Shown here piece by piece: positions 43,349-51,586 of a stretch of 64,000 bases of DNA. The position numbers and the translations under genes are program-made. Numbering within the stretch: position 1 is the first letter of the stretch; each line of letters opens with the position of its first letter. The notes beneath the pieces are model-generated. The model did no database searches and had not been told where the DNA came from. It was given only the letters and a program-made list of their open reading frames with translations. The stretch is from Lachnospiraceae bacterium (GTDB lineage: Bacteria > Bacillota > Clostridia > Lachnospirales > Lachnospiraceae): assembly GCA_910575445.1 (NCBI GenBank), contig CAJTFW010000004.1:124001-188000 (forward strand). The letters run 5' to 3'.

Positions 43349-44119
43349 TTGTCTATCATTATTACAGTTTCAAACCAGAAAGGCGGTGTGGGTAAGACCA
43401 CGACATCCGCAGCTCTGGCTTCAGGAATCTTTCTGACAGGCAGAAAGGTGCTTGGAATTGATCTGGACCCCCAGGGCAACCTGGGTTTTTGTCTGGGAGC
43501 CGGTACGGACAGCCGCTATACCGTCTTGGATGTCCTAAAGGGAAATGTTCCTGTAGAAGAAGCACTGGTTCGGGGCGATGGTACCTGCGACCTTTTGGTA
43601 TCTGATATTACCCTTAGCAGTAACGGCCTTGAAAAGGTTCCTGAGAGACGCGAATGTATCCTTCGGGATGCGATTGCACCAGTTATCGACCAGTATGAAT
43701 ATATCATTATTGATACGCCGCCCGCACTGAATCTTCTGACGGTCAATGCCTATTCGACATCAGACCATCTGATTATTCCGATGGCATCTGATATTCTAAG
43801 TCTGGTGGGCCTGGCACAGCTGAAAGAGACCATCGAATCGGTGAGAAATACTTTTAATCCGAATTTTAATGTTCTTGGTATCCTTCTTACCAAGTTCAAC
43901 CGGCGCACGCTTCTGTCCCGCGATGTTCTCGACATGGCAAATCAGCTTGCCGGACAGATTAACACCAAAGTCTTCGAGACCAAGATACGCCCCGGCGTCG
44001 CGATTGCAGAGGCCCCGGCCCACGGTGAAAGCATCTTCACCTACAACCCCAATTCACCCGCTGTACAGGACTACGCAGAATTCCTGCTAGAGATTGCAAC
44101 GGAGATTCATCTAAGATAA
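43349..44119 (+). CDS. ParA/Soj-type ATPase
   Basis: 256 residues from the TTG at 43349, which has GGAGG seven bases upstream; the frame extends to 43304 but without a site. The deviant Walker A is SNQKGGVGKTTTSA with the signature Lys, followed by LGIDLDPQGNLGF and IIIDTPPALNLLTV. TKFNRRTLLSRDVLD and the rest match Soj/ParA rather than FlhG/MinD; no MinD-type membrane-targeting tail is obvious. Family members position DNA, chemoreceptor clusters or flagella by ATP-dependent cycling. No parB is in the window. The next gene is a ComFB-like protein, probably in the same unit. Confidence 0.85.
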   Translation: MSIIITVSNQKGGVGKTTTSAALASGIFLTGRKVLGIDLDPQGNLGFCLGAGTDSRYTVLDVLKGNVPVEEALVRGDGTCDLLVSDITLSSNGLEKVPERRECILRDAIAPVIDQYEYIIIDTPPALNLLTVNAYSTSDHLIIPMASDILSLVGLAQLKETIESVRNTFNPNFNVLGILLTKFNRRTLLSRDVLDMANQLAGQINTKVFETKIRPGVAIAEAPAHGESIFTYNPNSPAVQDYAEFLLEIATEIHLR

Positions 44120-44153
44120 TATAATATATTATAATAATCAGCGAAAGACAAGA

Positions 44154-44248
44154 CAATGCCTTAGAAGGATTTCTGGTCACGATAGGGAGCAGAAATTCTT
44201 CTAGATTACAAGGCATTGACTTGGCTGAAGCGGAACTTTAATAGGAGG
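44154..44248 (+). promoter_or_regulatory. Structured leader: nested hairpin plus conserved tail before the ComFB-like gene
   Basis: Outer arms 44154-44162 and 44210-44218 (9 bp) enclose inner arms 44163-44175 and 44190-44202 (13 bp with one G-U), a 14-nt loop and a short spacer. Then GGCTGAAGCGG, AACTTTAAT and AGGAGG follow, almost the same as the leader before the gene at 21530-22861. It lies between parA and the ComFB-like start codon. Confidence 0.6.
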
Positions 44249-44254
44249 CATATA

Positions 44255-44914
44255 ATGGCAAAGAAAACCAATAAAACCACACATGTACTAGACCTTTTAA
44301 CCAATGGAGCTTCACAGGAGAATGGCTCTGCATCTGAACAGGAGAAAAAGAGTGATGTGCAGTCTCATACTGTAACACCATCTACGGTTACTGTTGTTGA
44401 CGAAGGCAGCCGCAATGACCGGCTCTCTCAGGAGATTCTTACAAAGCTTTCGGAAGAGCTAGAGGACGAGATTCGCCAAGAATCTGGCACAGAAGCCCCT
44501 CAGCCGGCTCAGGAAGCGCCTGCACCAGAGCTAGAGGAGATAGAGCTAGATGAAGTCGAGACTCCCGCACCGCGGCCAGCAGCGCCACAGAAATCCCACT
44601 CTGCGGCTGCTAGAACCTTTAACGAGTCCCAGGAAGAAGGCTATCATTTTATCAACGTTATGGAAGAACTTTTGATGAAACAAGATTTAGACAGCATCTT
44701 AGAACAGCATGGAGTCTGCAAATGTAATCGCTGCAAAGCTGACGTCTGCGCTTTGACACTGACTGCTCTTCCTTCCAAATATGTTGTTGCCAGCGACTCC
44801 TCTATCTCCCCAGTCCTAAGCTACTATGAGAACCGCCTTAAAATCAGTATGGTAACGGAGCTTGTCAAAGCTTGTACCAGAGTCCGCGAGAATCCGCGGC
44901 ATGAAGCAGAATAA
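44255..44914 (+). CDS. ComFB-domain protein with acidic disordered N-terminus
   Basis: 219 residues from ATG 44255 (TAGGAGG six bases upstream). Residues 1-125 are low complexity, Glu/Pro/Ala-rich (EELEDEIRQESGTEAPQPAQ). The C-terminal 90 residues match the late-competence ComFB family: YHFINVMEELLMKQDL, then CKCNRCKADVCALTLTALPS with four cysteines, and KYVV. ComFB proteins in cyanobacteria and Bacillus have been linked to cyclic-dinucleotide signalling and motility or competence. It follows a ParA-type ATPase. A strong terminator lies 16 nt after its stop. The role here is not known. Confidence 0.7.
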   Translation: MAKKTNKTTHVLDLLTNGASQENGSASEQEKKSDVQSHTVTPSTVTVVDEGSRNDRLSQEILTKLSEELEDEIRQESGTEAPQPAQEAPAPELEEIELDEVETPAPRPAAPQKSHSAAARTFNESQEEGYHFINVMEELLMKQDLDSILEQHGVCKCNRCKADVCALTLTALPSKYVVASDSSISPVLSYYENRLKISMVTELVKACTRVRENPRHEAE

Positions 44915-44929
44915 AGTAACGAAGAAAGA

Positions 44930-44966
44930 GAACCCCCGGAAGTATCGCAACTACTTCCGGGGGTTC
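44930..44966. terminator. Bidirectional terminator between ComFB-like gene and cheV
   Basis: Perfect 15-bp arms GAACCCCCGGAAGTA (44930-44944) and complement (44952-44966), loop TCGCAAC, then TTCTTTTTTT. The strongest hairpin in the window. Confidence 0.92.
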
Positions 44967-44974
44967 TTCTTTTT

Positions 44975-45913
44975 TTACTCTTTAATCTCACTTGCAAATC
45001 GCTCTAGCAGTCTGTCAATTACATGTACAAGATGTCCAATCTCTGGCTTGGTCAGCTGCTCGTCAGCTCCCAGTTCTTCACCTTTAATTCGCATCTGCTC
45101 ATTAATCAGGGAAGAGAAGATAACAACTGGCAATTTCTTAAGTCTTGCATCATCTTTTACAAGCTTTGTCAGGCGATGTCCATCCATCTCAGGCATCTCA
45201 ATATCCGTGATAACCAGATTTACTTTCTCATAGAGGTCTTCATCGTTGCGAATGGATGACAGATAATCCCATGCTTCCTGTCCATTGCTGAAATTCTTGA
45301 CATTGACAAAACCAGCCCGCTCTAGAGAATCATCAATCATCTTCTGAAGAAGAATCGAATCCTCTGCAATCACAAGTGGTCTGTCACACAGTGGTCTGTC
45401 TCCCATCTGTTCCACCTCTGACATCTGAATCGTCGTCTCTGGTGCAATCTCCGCCACAATCTTCTCAAAGTCCAGAATCGTAACCAACTCGCCTTCACAC
45501 TGTGCAATACCAGTTGCCACACCCTCATCTCCATGTGTCAGCGTCTTGTCCGGCTTCTGGATATCTTTCCAGGAAATACGGCTGATACCCTCAATGCTCT
45601 GCACCCTAAAAGCAACTGTCATCTTGTTGAAATTTGTCACGATGAACAGGTCTCTGCTGCCGTGCTCTAGGCTCTCATTTGTCAGGTAATAGCCAAGGTC
45701 AATCACCGTAATCAGAATATCTCTGGGCTTAAAAATCCCCTCCACTGCCGGATGGGCATGCGGCATCGCTTTGACTCTCTCAGCCATCATAATCTCTTTT
45801 ACCTTTGCCACATTAATCCCGTAGAATTCACCCTGAATTGTGAACTTCATAATCTCAATCTCATTCGTACCTGACTCTAGTAGAATTCCTTCTTTTTCTT
45901 TCTCCATGTTCAT
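44975..45913 (-). CDS. cheV: CheV chemotaxis adaptor (CheW-REC)
   Basis: 312 residues: a CheW domain at about 15-160 (FTIQGEFYGINVAKVKEIM, DILITVIDLGYYL, LVTILDFEKI) followed by a receiver domain (LVIAEDSILLQKMIDDSLER, LVITDIEMPEMDGHRLTKLV with the phospho-acceptor Asp, and KLPVVIFSSL). It couples receptors to CheA and adapts by phosphorylation. The stop is next to the large terminator. GGAG lies before either of two possible ATG starts. It forms a leftward set with cheD and cheC. Confidence 0.92.
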   Translation of the reverse strand: MNMEKEKEGILLESGTNEIEIMKFTIQGEFYGINVAKVKEIMMAERVKAMPHAHPAVEGIFKPRDILITVIDLGYYLTNESLEHGSRDLFIVTNFNKMTVAFRVQSIEGISRISWKDIQKPDKTLTHGDEGVATGIAQCEGELVTILDFEKIVAEIAPETTIQMSEVEQMGDRPLCDRPLVIAEDSILLQKMIDDSLERAGFVNVKNFSNGQEAWDYLSSIRNDEDLYEKVNLVITDIEMPEMDGHRLTKLVKDDARLKKLPVVIFSSLINEQMRIKGEELGADEQLTKPEIGHLVHVIDRLLERFASEIKE

Positions 45914-45924
45914 CCACTCCTTCC

Positions 45925-46410
45925 TTACAGATGCTTTTCTGGTCTGCCCGCTGTCCTTATAATTACATCTCCATTTCCTACATCTAGAAGCATCGTTCTT
46001 GCGTAACTCCCTCCGATGTCTTCTGCCTTGATGCTCATTCTCTCTTCCATCAAGATTTTCTTTACCATGGTAGCATTTCTCTGGCCGATATTTCCAAAGT
46101 CTGCATTGCCCCGAATCTCGAACATCTTGGCGCCTCCGGCAATCTTTACAACGGTCCTGCTCTTTAACATGCCAAAAGCGGTCATCTTGCGAATCATCTC
46201 CCTAAGTCCGCTATCTGCATACTTAAAAATCTTTGGGTCGTTTGGGTCTGCTCTAGCCGGCAGCATAATATGTAAAAGCCCCCCCAGTTTTAAGAAAGGA
46301 TCATACATCGTAATACCAATACAGGAGCCAAGCGCATAAGTAATAATCTGACCCCCACCTCTGGTAAATTTCATATCTCCAATACCGACTTTTAAATCCT
46401 TCTCTGTCAC
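45925..46410 (-). CDS. cheD: Chemoreceptor deamidase CheD
   Basis: 161 residues with GTG start overlapping the cheC stop by four bases (GTGA). YALGSCIGITMYDP has the catalytic Cys, GGLLHIMLPARADP the catalytic His, and AKMFEIRGNADFGNIGQRNA completes the family. CheD deamidates receptor Gln residues and binds CheC, whose gene is just upstream. Weak GGTG precedes the start, in line with coupling. Confidence 0.92.
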   Translation of the reverse strand: MTEKDLKVGIGDMKFTRGGGQIITYALGSCIGITMYDPFLKLGGLLHIMLPARADPNDPKIFKYADSGLREMIRKMTAFGMLKSRTVVKIAGGAKMFEIRGNADFGNIGQRNATMVKKILMEERMSIKAEDIGGSYARTMLLDVGNGDVIIRTAGRPEKHL

Positions 46411-47036
46411 GACACCACACCCAATTTCTCTAAGATACTGTTCAAGGACTCGATATCAGGAAGCATCAAAAGCCCGTCTGACAGCCTGACACCGTCCATG
46501 ATAAACTCCGCGTTAATATACATCAACTTGTCTGTCTCATAGCCATATTCTGCAATCGGAACAGTCAGGATACCACCTAGCATATTGACTGTCGAGCTTG
46601 GCACAGATAGGTCAATCTCCACACCAACCAACTGTGTAAATGCATTGACATAAGAACAGATAATAATATTTCCTACTTCTTCTAGAGCCGAATAAGCCAA
46701 TTCGTCAATCTCTTCAAAAGAATCATAGCACTTTCCAATCAGCTTCTCAAGAACTGCGTTCATCATATCCTTTTTAAAGACGAAAAGCATAAGGCCATTG
46801 ACTTCATTGCTCATCTGCACCAGCGTAGCAGCTACTAGTTCTTCCATCTGCCCCATCCGCTCTACGGTCTCTTCATAGCCTAAGATACTGACTTCTGGAA
46901 TCGAGATGCGAATTTCTTTTTGCAAAAGCTTAGAGAGGGAAGTCGCCGCATGACTTGTGCCGATGCTGCTGATTTCTTTCATTACATCTAGCTCTTGAAG
47001 ATTCATGTCTTCATAACTTTTTAATCTCATATACAC
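46407..47036 (-). CDS. cheC: CheC-family CheY-P phosphatase, one site altered
   Basis: 209 residues in the CheC fold. The second phosphatase helix has the intact ExxN (EEVGNIII) within SALEEVGNIIICSYVNAFTQ. The first reads KEISSIGTSHAATSL, in which the usual Asn is Ser, so only one of the two sites looks active. CheC removes phosphate from CheY and is regulated by CheD. Start GTG 47036 or ATG 47030; both have GAGG/AGGGA nearby. Confidence 0.88.
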   Translation of the reverse strand: MYMRLKSYEDMNLQELDVMKEISSIGTSHAATSLSKLLQKEIRISIPEVSILGYEETVERMGQMEELVAATLVQMSNEVNGLMLFVFKKDMMNAVLEKLIGKCYDSFEEIDELAYSALEEVGNIIICSYVNAFTQLVGVEIDLSVPSSTVNMLGGILTVPIAEYGYETDKLMYINAEFIMDGVRLSDGLLMLPDIESLNSILEKLGVVS

Positions 47037-47050
47037 CTCATACTTTCCCT

Positions 47051-47794
47051 CTATCCGCGAAGAGAATTAATTGTAGACTCTATCTCATCCGAAGTTGTCA
47101 CCATCTTCAGTGCGTAGGAGAAAGCTCTCTGTGTCTCAATAACACGAACCATCTCTTTGGCTACATCTGTCCCGGAAGTCTCCAGTGCTGCATTGGTAAG
47201 GGTCGGATTCTCCACAAGTATCGGCTCCATCCCCTGTGCATCCTCTGCCGGTGCAAATTCGTTGTTTCCTACGCTTAAGAGACGACTTGGGTTTGTAAAG
47301 GTGTAGACACCTGGATTTTTGTCTGTAATATCGACATACTGACCGTTTTCTTCTAGGCGTGCAACCTCGATAGGCTCTCCGTCCTCGTCAAGCACCAGCT
47401 TGTTGGAGTCGGTCATCAGATAAAAAGTCCCATCCATATCGCCTCTGTGAAAATGTCCGCTTCTTGTATAGGTAATCTCCTCTGTCCCCGGGTCCTGTAC
47501 CATAAAAAACGCATTGTCCTGCATAATCGCAAAATCCAAAAGACTGTTGCTAGAAGTCACCGAGTCTGTACTAAAATCCGTATAAGTACGCTGCATCCGC
47601 ACACCGTTGCCAGCCATCAAATTGGTCACAGCGTCCTCAGAATCATTGAGGTTATAATTTAACAGGTCTGTAAAGGCTGCGGTCTTAGCCTTGTAGCCGT
47701 TATTGTTGACATTGGCAAGGTTGTTTGCCATAATTCCCATCTTTGTCGCAAAGCTGCCAGCTCCAAGTGCTCCGGTATAAAATGATTGATTCAT
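47051..47794 (-). CDS. flgG: Flagellar rod/hook-basal body protein (FlgG/FlhP-like)
   Basis: 247 residues: MNQSFYTGALGAGSFATKMG, then IMANNLANVNNNGYKAKTAA, the rod-protein N-terminal motif, and at the C-terminus MVRVIETQRAFSYALKMVTT and DEIESTINSLRG. Part of a pair with the gene upstream, equivalent to flhO/flhP of Bacillus. The exact assignment of FlgF versus FlgG is by convention. AAGGGGAA precedes the ATG. Confidence 0.82.
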   Translation of the reverse strand: MNQSFYTGALGAGSFATKMGIMANNLANVNNNGYKAKTAAFTDLLNYNLNDSEDAVTNLMAGNGVRMQRTYTDFSTDSVTSSNSLLDFAIMQDNAFFMVQDPGTEEITYTRSGHFHRGDMDGTFYLMTDSNKLVLDEDGEPIEVARLEENGQYVDITDKNPGVYTFTNPSRLLSVGNNEFAPAEDAQGMEPILVENPTLTNAALETSGTDVAKEMVRVIETQRAFSYALKMVTTSDEIESTINSLRG

Positions 47795-47807
47795 GTTATC
47801 TTCCCCC

Positions 47808-48572
47808 TTACAGTCTGCCTACATCCGTAGCCGATTTGCTCATTACCTGGTCATACATCTTCAGAACCTGCGCTGCACTTTGCAGAGCTCTCTGAGATGT
47901 CATCATCGAAGTCATCTCTTCTACCATATCCACGTTGGACTTCTCTAGCACCTGCCAGAGTACTCCTGTCTCTCCCTGTACGTCACGAGGAGCTTCTGTG
48001 CTAGAGAATGTACCATAGTCTTCTTTGTGAAGCTGCTCATAGTTCTCAAAATCCACAATCCGAAGTGTACCAGCTTCTCTTAAATCCCCGTCTTCATCCG
48101 GCACCCAGATAGTTCCCGTACTGTCCACAGAGAAATTCTCATTGTCAATCTGAATCGGGCCGCCCGTGCCCTGTACACGGCCTACACCGTTTAGTAAAAG
48201 GTAGCCTTCATTATCTACCTGAAAAGAACCATTTCTTGTATATCCCACACCATTTGGCGTATCCACGCAGAAAAAGCCATTGCCTGTCAAGGCAAAATCA
48301 TAGATGCCACCGGTCTCCTCAAAGCTGCCCTGCTCATAGTTGACATGTGTCTCTTGTGCAGTCCGAATCTTTGAGGTAATCCCCATCTCTGTCTGATTCT
48401 CCTTGTTATGTCGTCCAGTTCGATAGAGCATCTCCTCTTCAAACGTGCTGCTGGTCATCTTATCCCGTTTATAACCCGCAGTCTGAATATTCACCATATT
48501 GTTACTGATTACATTCAGATTTCTGCTCTGGGTCAGCATGCCAGATGTCAGAGTATAAAATCCCTGATACAT
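47808..48572 (-). CDS. flgF: Flagellar rod/hook-basal body protein (FlgF/FlhO-like)
   Basis: 254 residues: MYQGFYTLTSGMLTQSRNLN, ISNNMVNIQTAGYKRDKMTS and C-terminal MTSMMTSQRALQSAAQVLKM with a final SATDVGRL, which is shared by rod proteins. It lies between the sigma factor and its partner FlgG. AGGAGGAGG precedes the ATG. It is exported and forms part of the rod across the wall. Confidence 0.82.
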   Translation of the reverse strand: MYQGFYTLTSGMLTQSRNLNVISNNMVNIQTAGYKRDKMTSSTFEEEMLYRTGRHNKENQTEMGITSKIRTAQETHVNYEQGSFEETGGIYDFALTGNGFFCVDTPNGVGYTRNGSFQVDNEGYLLLNGVGRVQGTGGPIQIDNENFSVDSTGTIWVPDEDGDLREAGTLRIVDFENYEQLHKEDYGTFSSTEAPRDVQGETGVLWQVLEKSNVDMVEEMTSMMTSQRALQSAAQVLKMYDQVMSKSATDVGRL

Positions 48573-48612
48573 ACTTACCTCCTCCTTTTCTCTGTAAACG
48601 CCAATTAATCAT

Positions 48613-49371
48613 CTATGTATGATAGGTACTCATATAAGCCTTTAGCTTGCGTATTGCACTGCTGTGTATCTGCGAAATTCTCGGCTCACTTACGCCAAGA
48701 ACCTGGGCAATCTGCCCCATATTTAATTCTTCCACATAATATAAGGAGACCACAAGCTTTTCTTTTTCCTTTAGATGCTCCACGGCTTCTGCTAGAACCT
48801 GACGTGCCTCCTCTTTTAGAAAGGCACTCTCTGGCTGAGAGCTTAGGTCGCGGCTTGAAAGCTGCAGGGACTGATGCTCATCCTCATCGTCTTCTAACAT
48901 ATCAAGTGAAAGTACATTCATAATTACACTCATACGCTGAAACTTCCGGTATTTTTTTACATCCATCCCAAGCGTTCTTGCAACGTCCTCGTCTGTGGCA
49001 TCATTTCCCAGAGAAAGCTTTGTCTCCTCCATCAGTTTTACCTGTTTTCTAAAATCTCTGGGCATCCAGTCGTTCTTGCGCACAAGGTCAATAATCATCC
49101 CTCGAATACGCCTGGAAATAAATGTCTCAAACTTATTATCCCGCTCCGGGTCGTATCTGTCAATCCCTTTCATGATGGCAATCACGCCTTCATTGATAAT
49201 ATCTTCTATCTGAAGAGAACCCGCATAGATTCCCCGCATCTGAGAAGCGATGGTCTTGACAATATAGAGATAACGCATGACCAGCTCCTGCTTGATATCT
49301 AGTCTTTTTGTATCCTGATAGAGCAGCAGAAGCTCTTCATTTGTCTTGTCTTTTATATTTTCCGTCGGCAT
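48613..49371 (-). CDS. fliA: RNA polymerase sigma-28 factor (FliA/WhiG/SigD)
   Basis: About 252 residues. Region 2: VMRYLYIVKTIASQMRGI, GVIAIMKGIDRYDPERDNKF, ETFISRRIRGMIIDLVRKND. Region 3: TDEDVARTLGMDVKKYRKFQ. Region 4: EKEKLVVSLYYVEELNMGQI, VLGVSEPRISQIHSSAIRKL. These are FliA/SigD features, including the WMPR at the 2-3 border. It recognises the TAAA-N15-GCCGATAA/T promoters. The ATG at 49371 has GAGG eight bases upstream and is preferred over the TTG at 49377. It lies in the flhA-containing operon. Confidence 0.95.
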   Translation of the reverse strand: MPTENIKDKTNEELLLLYQDTKRLDIKQELVMRYLYIVKTIASQMRGIYAGSLQIEDIINEGVIAIMKGIDRYDPERDNKFETFISRRIRGMIIDLVRKNDWMPRDFRKQVKLMEETKLSLGNDATDEDVARTLGMDVKKYRKFQRMSVIMNVLSLDMLEDDEDEHQSLQLSSRDLSSQPESAFLKEEARQVLAEAVEHLKEKEKLVVSLYYVEELNMGQIAQVLGVSEPRISQIHSSAIRKLKAYMSTYHT

Positions 49372-49390
49372 ATGCAAAACCTCTTCGTTT

Positions 49391-51538
49391 TTAAGCTCCT
49401 TTACGCTCCGGGTTCTCCAGAGTCAGGCTGCCAATCGACTGTATCTGAATATTATTCGATATTTCATTAAAGGACAACACTCGGACATTTGGATAAAACT
49501 GGTCGATTAAGCGATAGAAATGGACTCTCATCACCTGAGAGGTCAAGATAACCGGACTCTGAGACAGACTGTTAAATTTCTTAAGCTGCACCGTCATCTG
49601 GTTGATAAGGCTTTGTAAGACTTCTGGACTCAGTGCCAGATAATATCCTCTGTCTCCCTTGGAGAGACATCCTACCATCGTTCTCTCTAACTCCGAATCT
49701 AAAGTCAGTACTTTCATACTGCCATCTTCACAGTAGAGTCTGGTAATCGTTCGCTTAAGCGCCGTACGAATTCTCTCAATCATGCCGTCCACATCTTTGA
49801 TAGGAAGACCCGTCTCTGAGATGACTTCCATCGCCGTCTCAATAATCGTCTCCAAATCTTTGATGGGGACTCCCTCTTTTAGTAAACTGGTAAGTATTTT
49901 CTGAAATAAACTGTAATTAATAATATTTGGAAATGCTTCTTCTACAAGCTCTGGTGAATTCTTCTTCACATTCTCCAGAAGATGCATAATCTCTTGTCTT
50001 GTAATCAGCTCATGCGCATGTTGGCGCACCACTTCTGAAAGATGGGTCACAAGCACAGATAACGGGTCAATTACCGTATAGCCGTATATCTCAGCCATCT
50101 CACGGTCTTCCGGGCGTATCCAGCGGCTAGGAATTCCATACGCAGGCTCAATCGTCTCGATACCATCAATCTCTTTCTCCGGGTTCTCCGGCTCAAGCGC
50201 CAGGAAATAATCCACCAAAAGTTCACCTTTGGCTACTTCTTCTCCTTTAATCTTGATACAATACTGGTTCGTATTGAGTCCTGAACTATCCCTTAGACGA
50301 ATTGACGGCACGACAAAGCCCATATCCTGTGCATACTGTCTTCGGAAGATAACGATACGGTTAATCAGTCGTCCACCCACAGATTCATCTACTAAAGGAA
50401 TCAGACTGTAACCAAATTCCATCTCAATAGCTTCTACCGTCAGAAGGCTGTAGACATTGTTGACATCCTTAAAATATTCTTCTTCTGTCACCTGGCGAAG
50501 CGTCTCAGATTCTGCTGCTTCTGCTGCCTCCGGCTCTAGTGGAGGCGGTGCAGCTGTGCCAAATCCCGCCGGACCAGCAAGCGCAAGGAATGGCTCCTCT
50601 TTTAGTCTTCTGGACAGGAAATAACCTCCACCCACTAAGAACAAAGAGACTACCATAAGCTGCAACACTGGCATTCCCGGAATTACAGCCAGAACAGCAA
50701 TCACCACGCCACTGACCATAATCGCGGTAGGCTGTGCAGCAAACTGCTTGGAAATATCGTCGTTTAGACTTCCTTCTGCCACAGCTCTTGTAACAATCAT
50801 ACCTGTAGCTGTAGAGATTAAAAGCGACGGTATCTGTCCTACCAGACCATCACCGACTGTTGCAATCGAGTAGGTGGTCAGCACCACGCCGATACTGTCG
50901 CCGGACTGAATAATACCGATGATTGCACCACCAATTAAGTTAATCGCTGTCGTAATCAAAGACATGATGGAGTCACCTTTTACAATCTTCGTGGCACCAT
51001 CCATCGAACCATAAAAATCTGCTTCTCTTTGAATCTTTTCACGCCGTATCTTGGCCTGCTGTTCATCAATCAGACCAGAGTTTAAGTCCGCGTCAATCGC
51101 CATCTGTTTACCAGGCATCGCATCCAGTGTAAATCTGGCTGCCACCTCGGAGACACGCTCCGCACCTTTGGTAATAACGATAAACTGCATCAAGACAATA
51201 ATAAAGTAGATGACAAGACCAACGACCACATTTCCCTGTAGGATAAAGTCACCAAATGCCTTGATAATCTGTCCCGAAGAACCCGCATTGCTTAAGATAT
51301 TTCTAGTGGTAGACACATTGATTCCCAAGCGAAACAGGGTGGTAATCAGCAAAAGGGACGGAAAAATCGCGAACTCTAACGGCTCTCTAATGGTCATCGT
51401 AATAACGAGAATCATCAAAGAGAGTGACATATTCAGGATAATTGCCACATCCACAATCGCTGCAGGAAGCGGTATAATCAGCAAAAGTATGACTGTAAGT
51501 ACAAAAAGTACAACTGAGTAACTTAATAACTTCTTCAT
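49391..51538 (-). CDS. flhA: Flagellar export component FlhA
   Basis: 715 residues. The N-terminal half has about eight membrane segments (LLSYSVVLFVLTVILLLIIP, AIVDVAIILNMSLSLMILVI) and the conserved FHIPEP-like cytoplasmic loop (TKGAERVSEVAARFTLDAMP, GKQMAIDADLNSGLI). The C-terminal half is the cytoplasmic ring that docks chaperone-substrate complexes. Length is normal. It is followed by sigma-28 without flhF or flhG between them, which is unlike Bacillus. Confidence 0.96.
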   Translation of the reverse strand: MKKLLSYSVVLFVLTVILLLIIPLPAAIVDVAIILNMSLSLMILVITMTIREPLEFAIFPSLLLITTLFRLGINVSTTRNILSNAGSSGQIIKAFGDFILQGNVVVGLVIYFIIVLMQFIVITKGAERVSEVAARFTLDAMPGKQMAIDADLNSGLIDEQQAKIRREKIQREADFYGSMDGATKIVKGDSIMSLITTAINLIGGAIIGIIQSGDSIGVVLTTYSIATVGDGLVGQIPSLLISTATGMIVTRAVAEGSLNDDISKQFAAQPTAIMVSGVVIAVLAVIPGMPVLQLMVVSLFLVGGGYFLSRRLKEEPFLALAGPAGFGTAAPPPLEPEAAEAAESETLRQVTEEEYFKDVNNVYSLLTVEAIEMEFGYSLIPLVDESVGGRLINRIVIFRRQYAQDMGFVVPSIRLRDSSGLNTNQYCIKIKGEEVAKGELLVDYFLALEPENPEKEIDGIETIEPAYGIPSRWIRPEDREMAEIYGYTVIDPLSVLVTHLSEVVRQHAHELITRQEIMHLLENVKKNSPELVEEAFPNIINYSLFQKILTSLLKEGVPIKDLETIIETAMEVISETGLPIKDVDGMIERIRTALKRTITRLYCEDGSMKVLTLDSELERTMVGCLSKGDRGYYLALSPEVLQSLINQMTVQLKKFNSLSQSPVILTSQVMRVHFYRLIDQFYPNVRVLSFNEISNNIQIQSIGSLTLENPERKGA

Positions 51539-51586
51539 CTAAGACTCCATCCATCATTAATAAGTATGCGGTCTTTGCTCCTGTCA

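Noticed and set aside
46084-46091. GCCGATAT on the plus strand, a sigma-28 -10 match
   Set aside because: It lies inside cheD in antisense direction, has no TAAA 15 nt upstream and no gene to drive.
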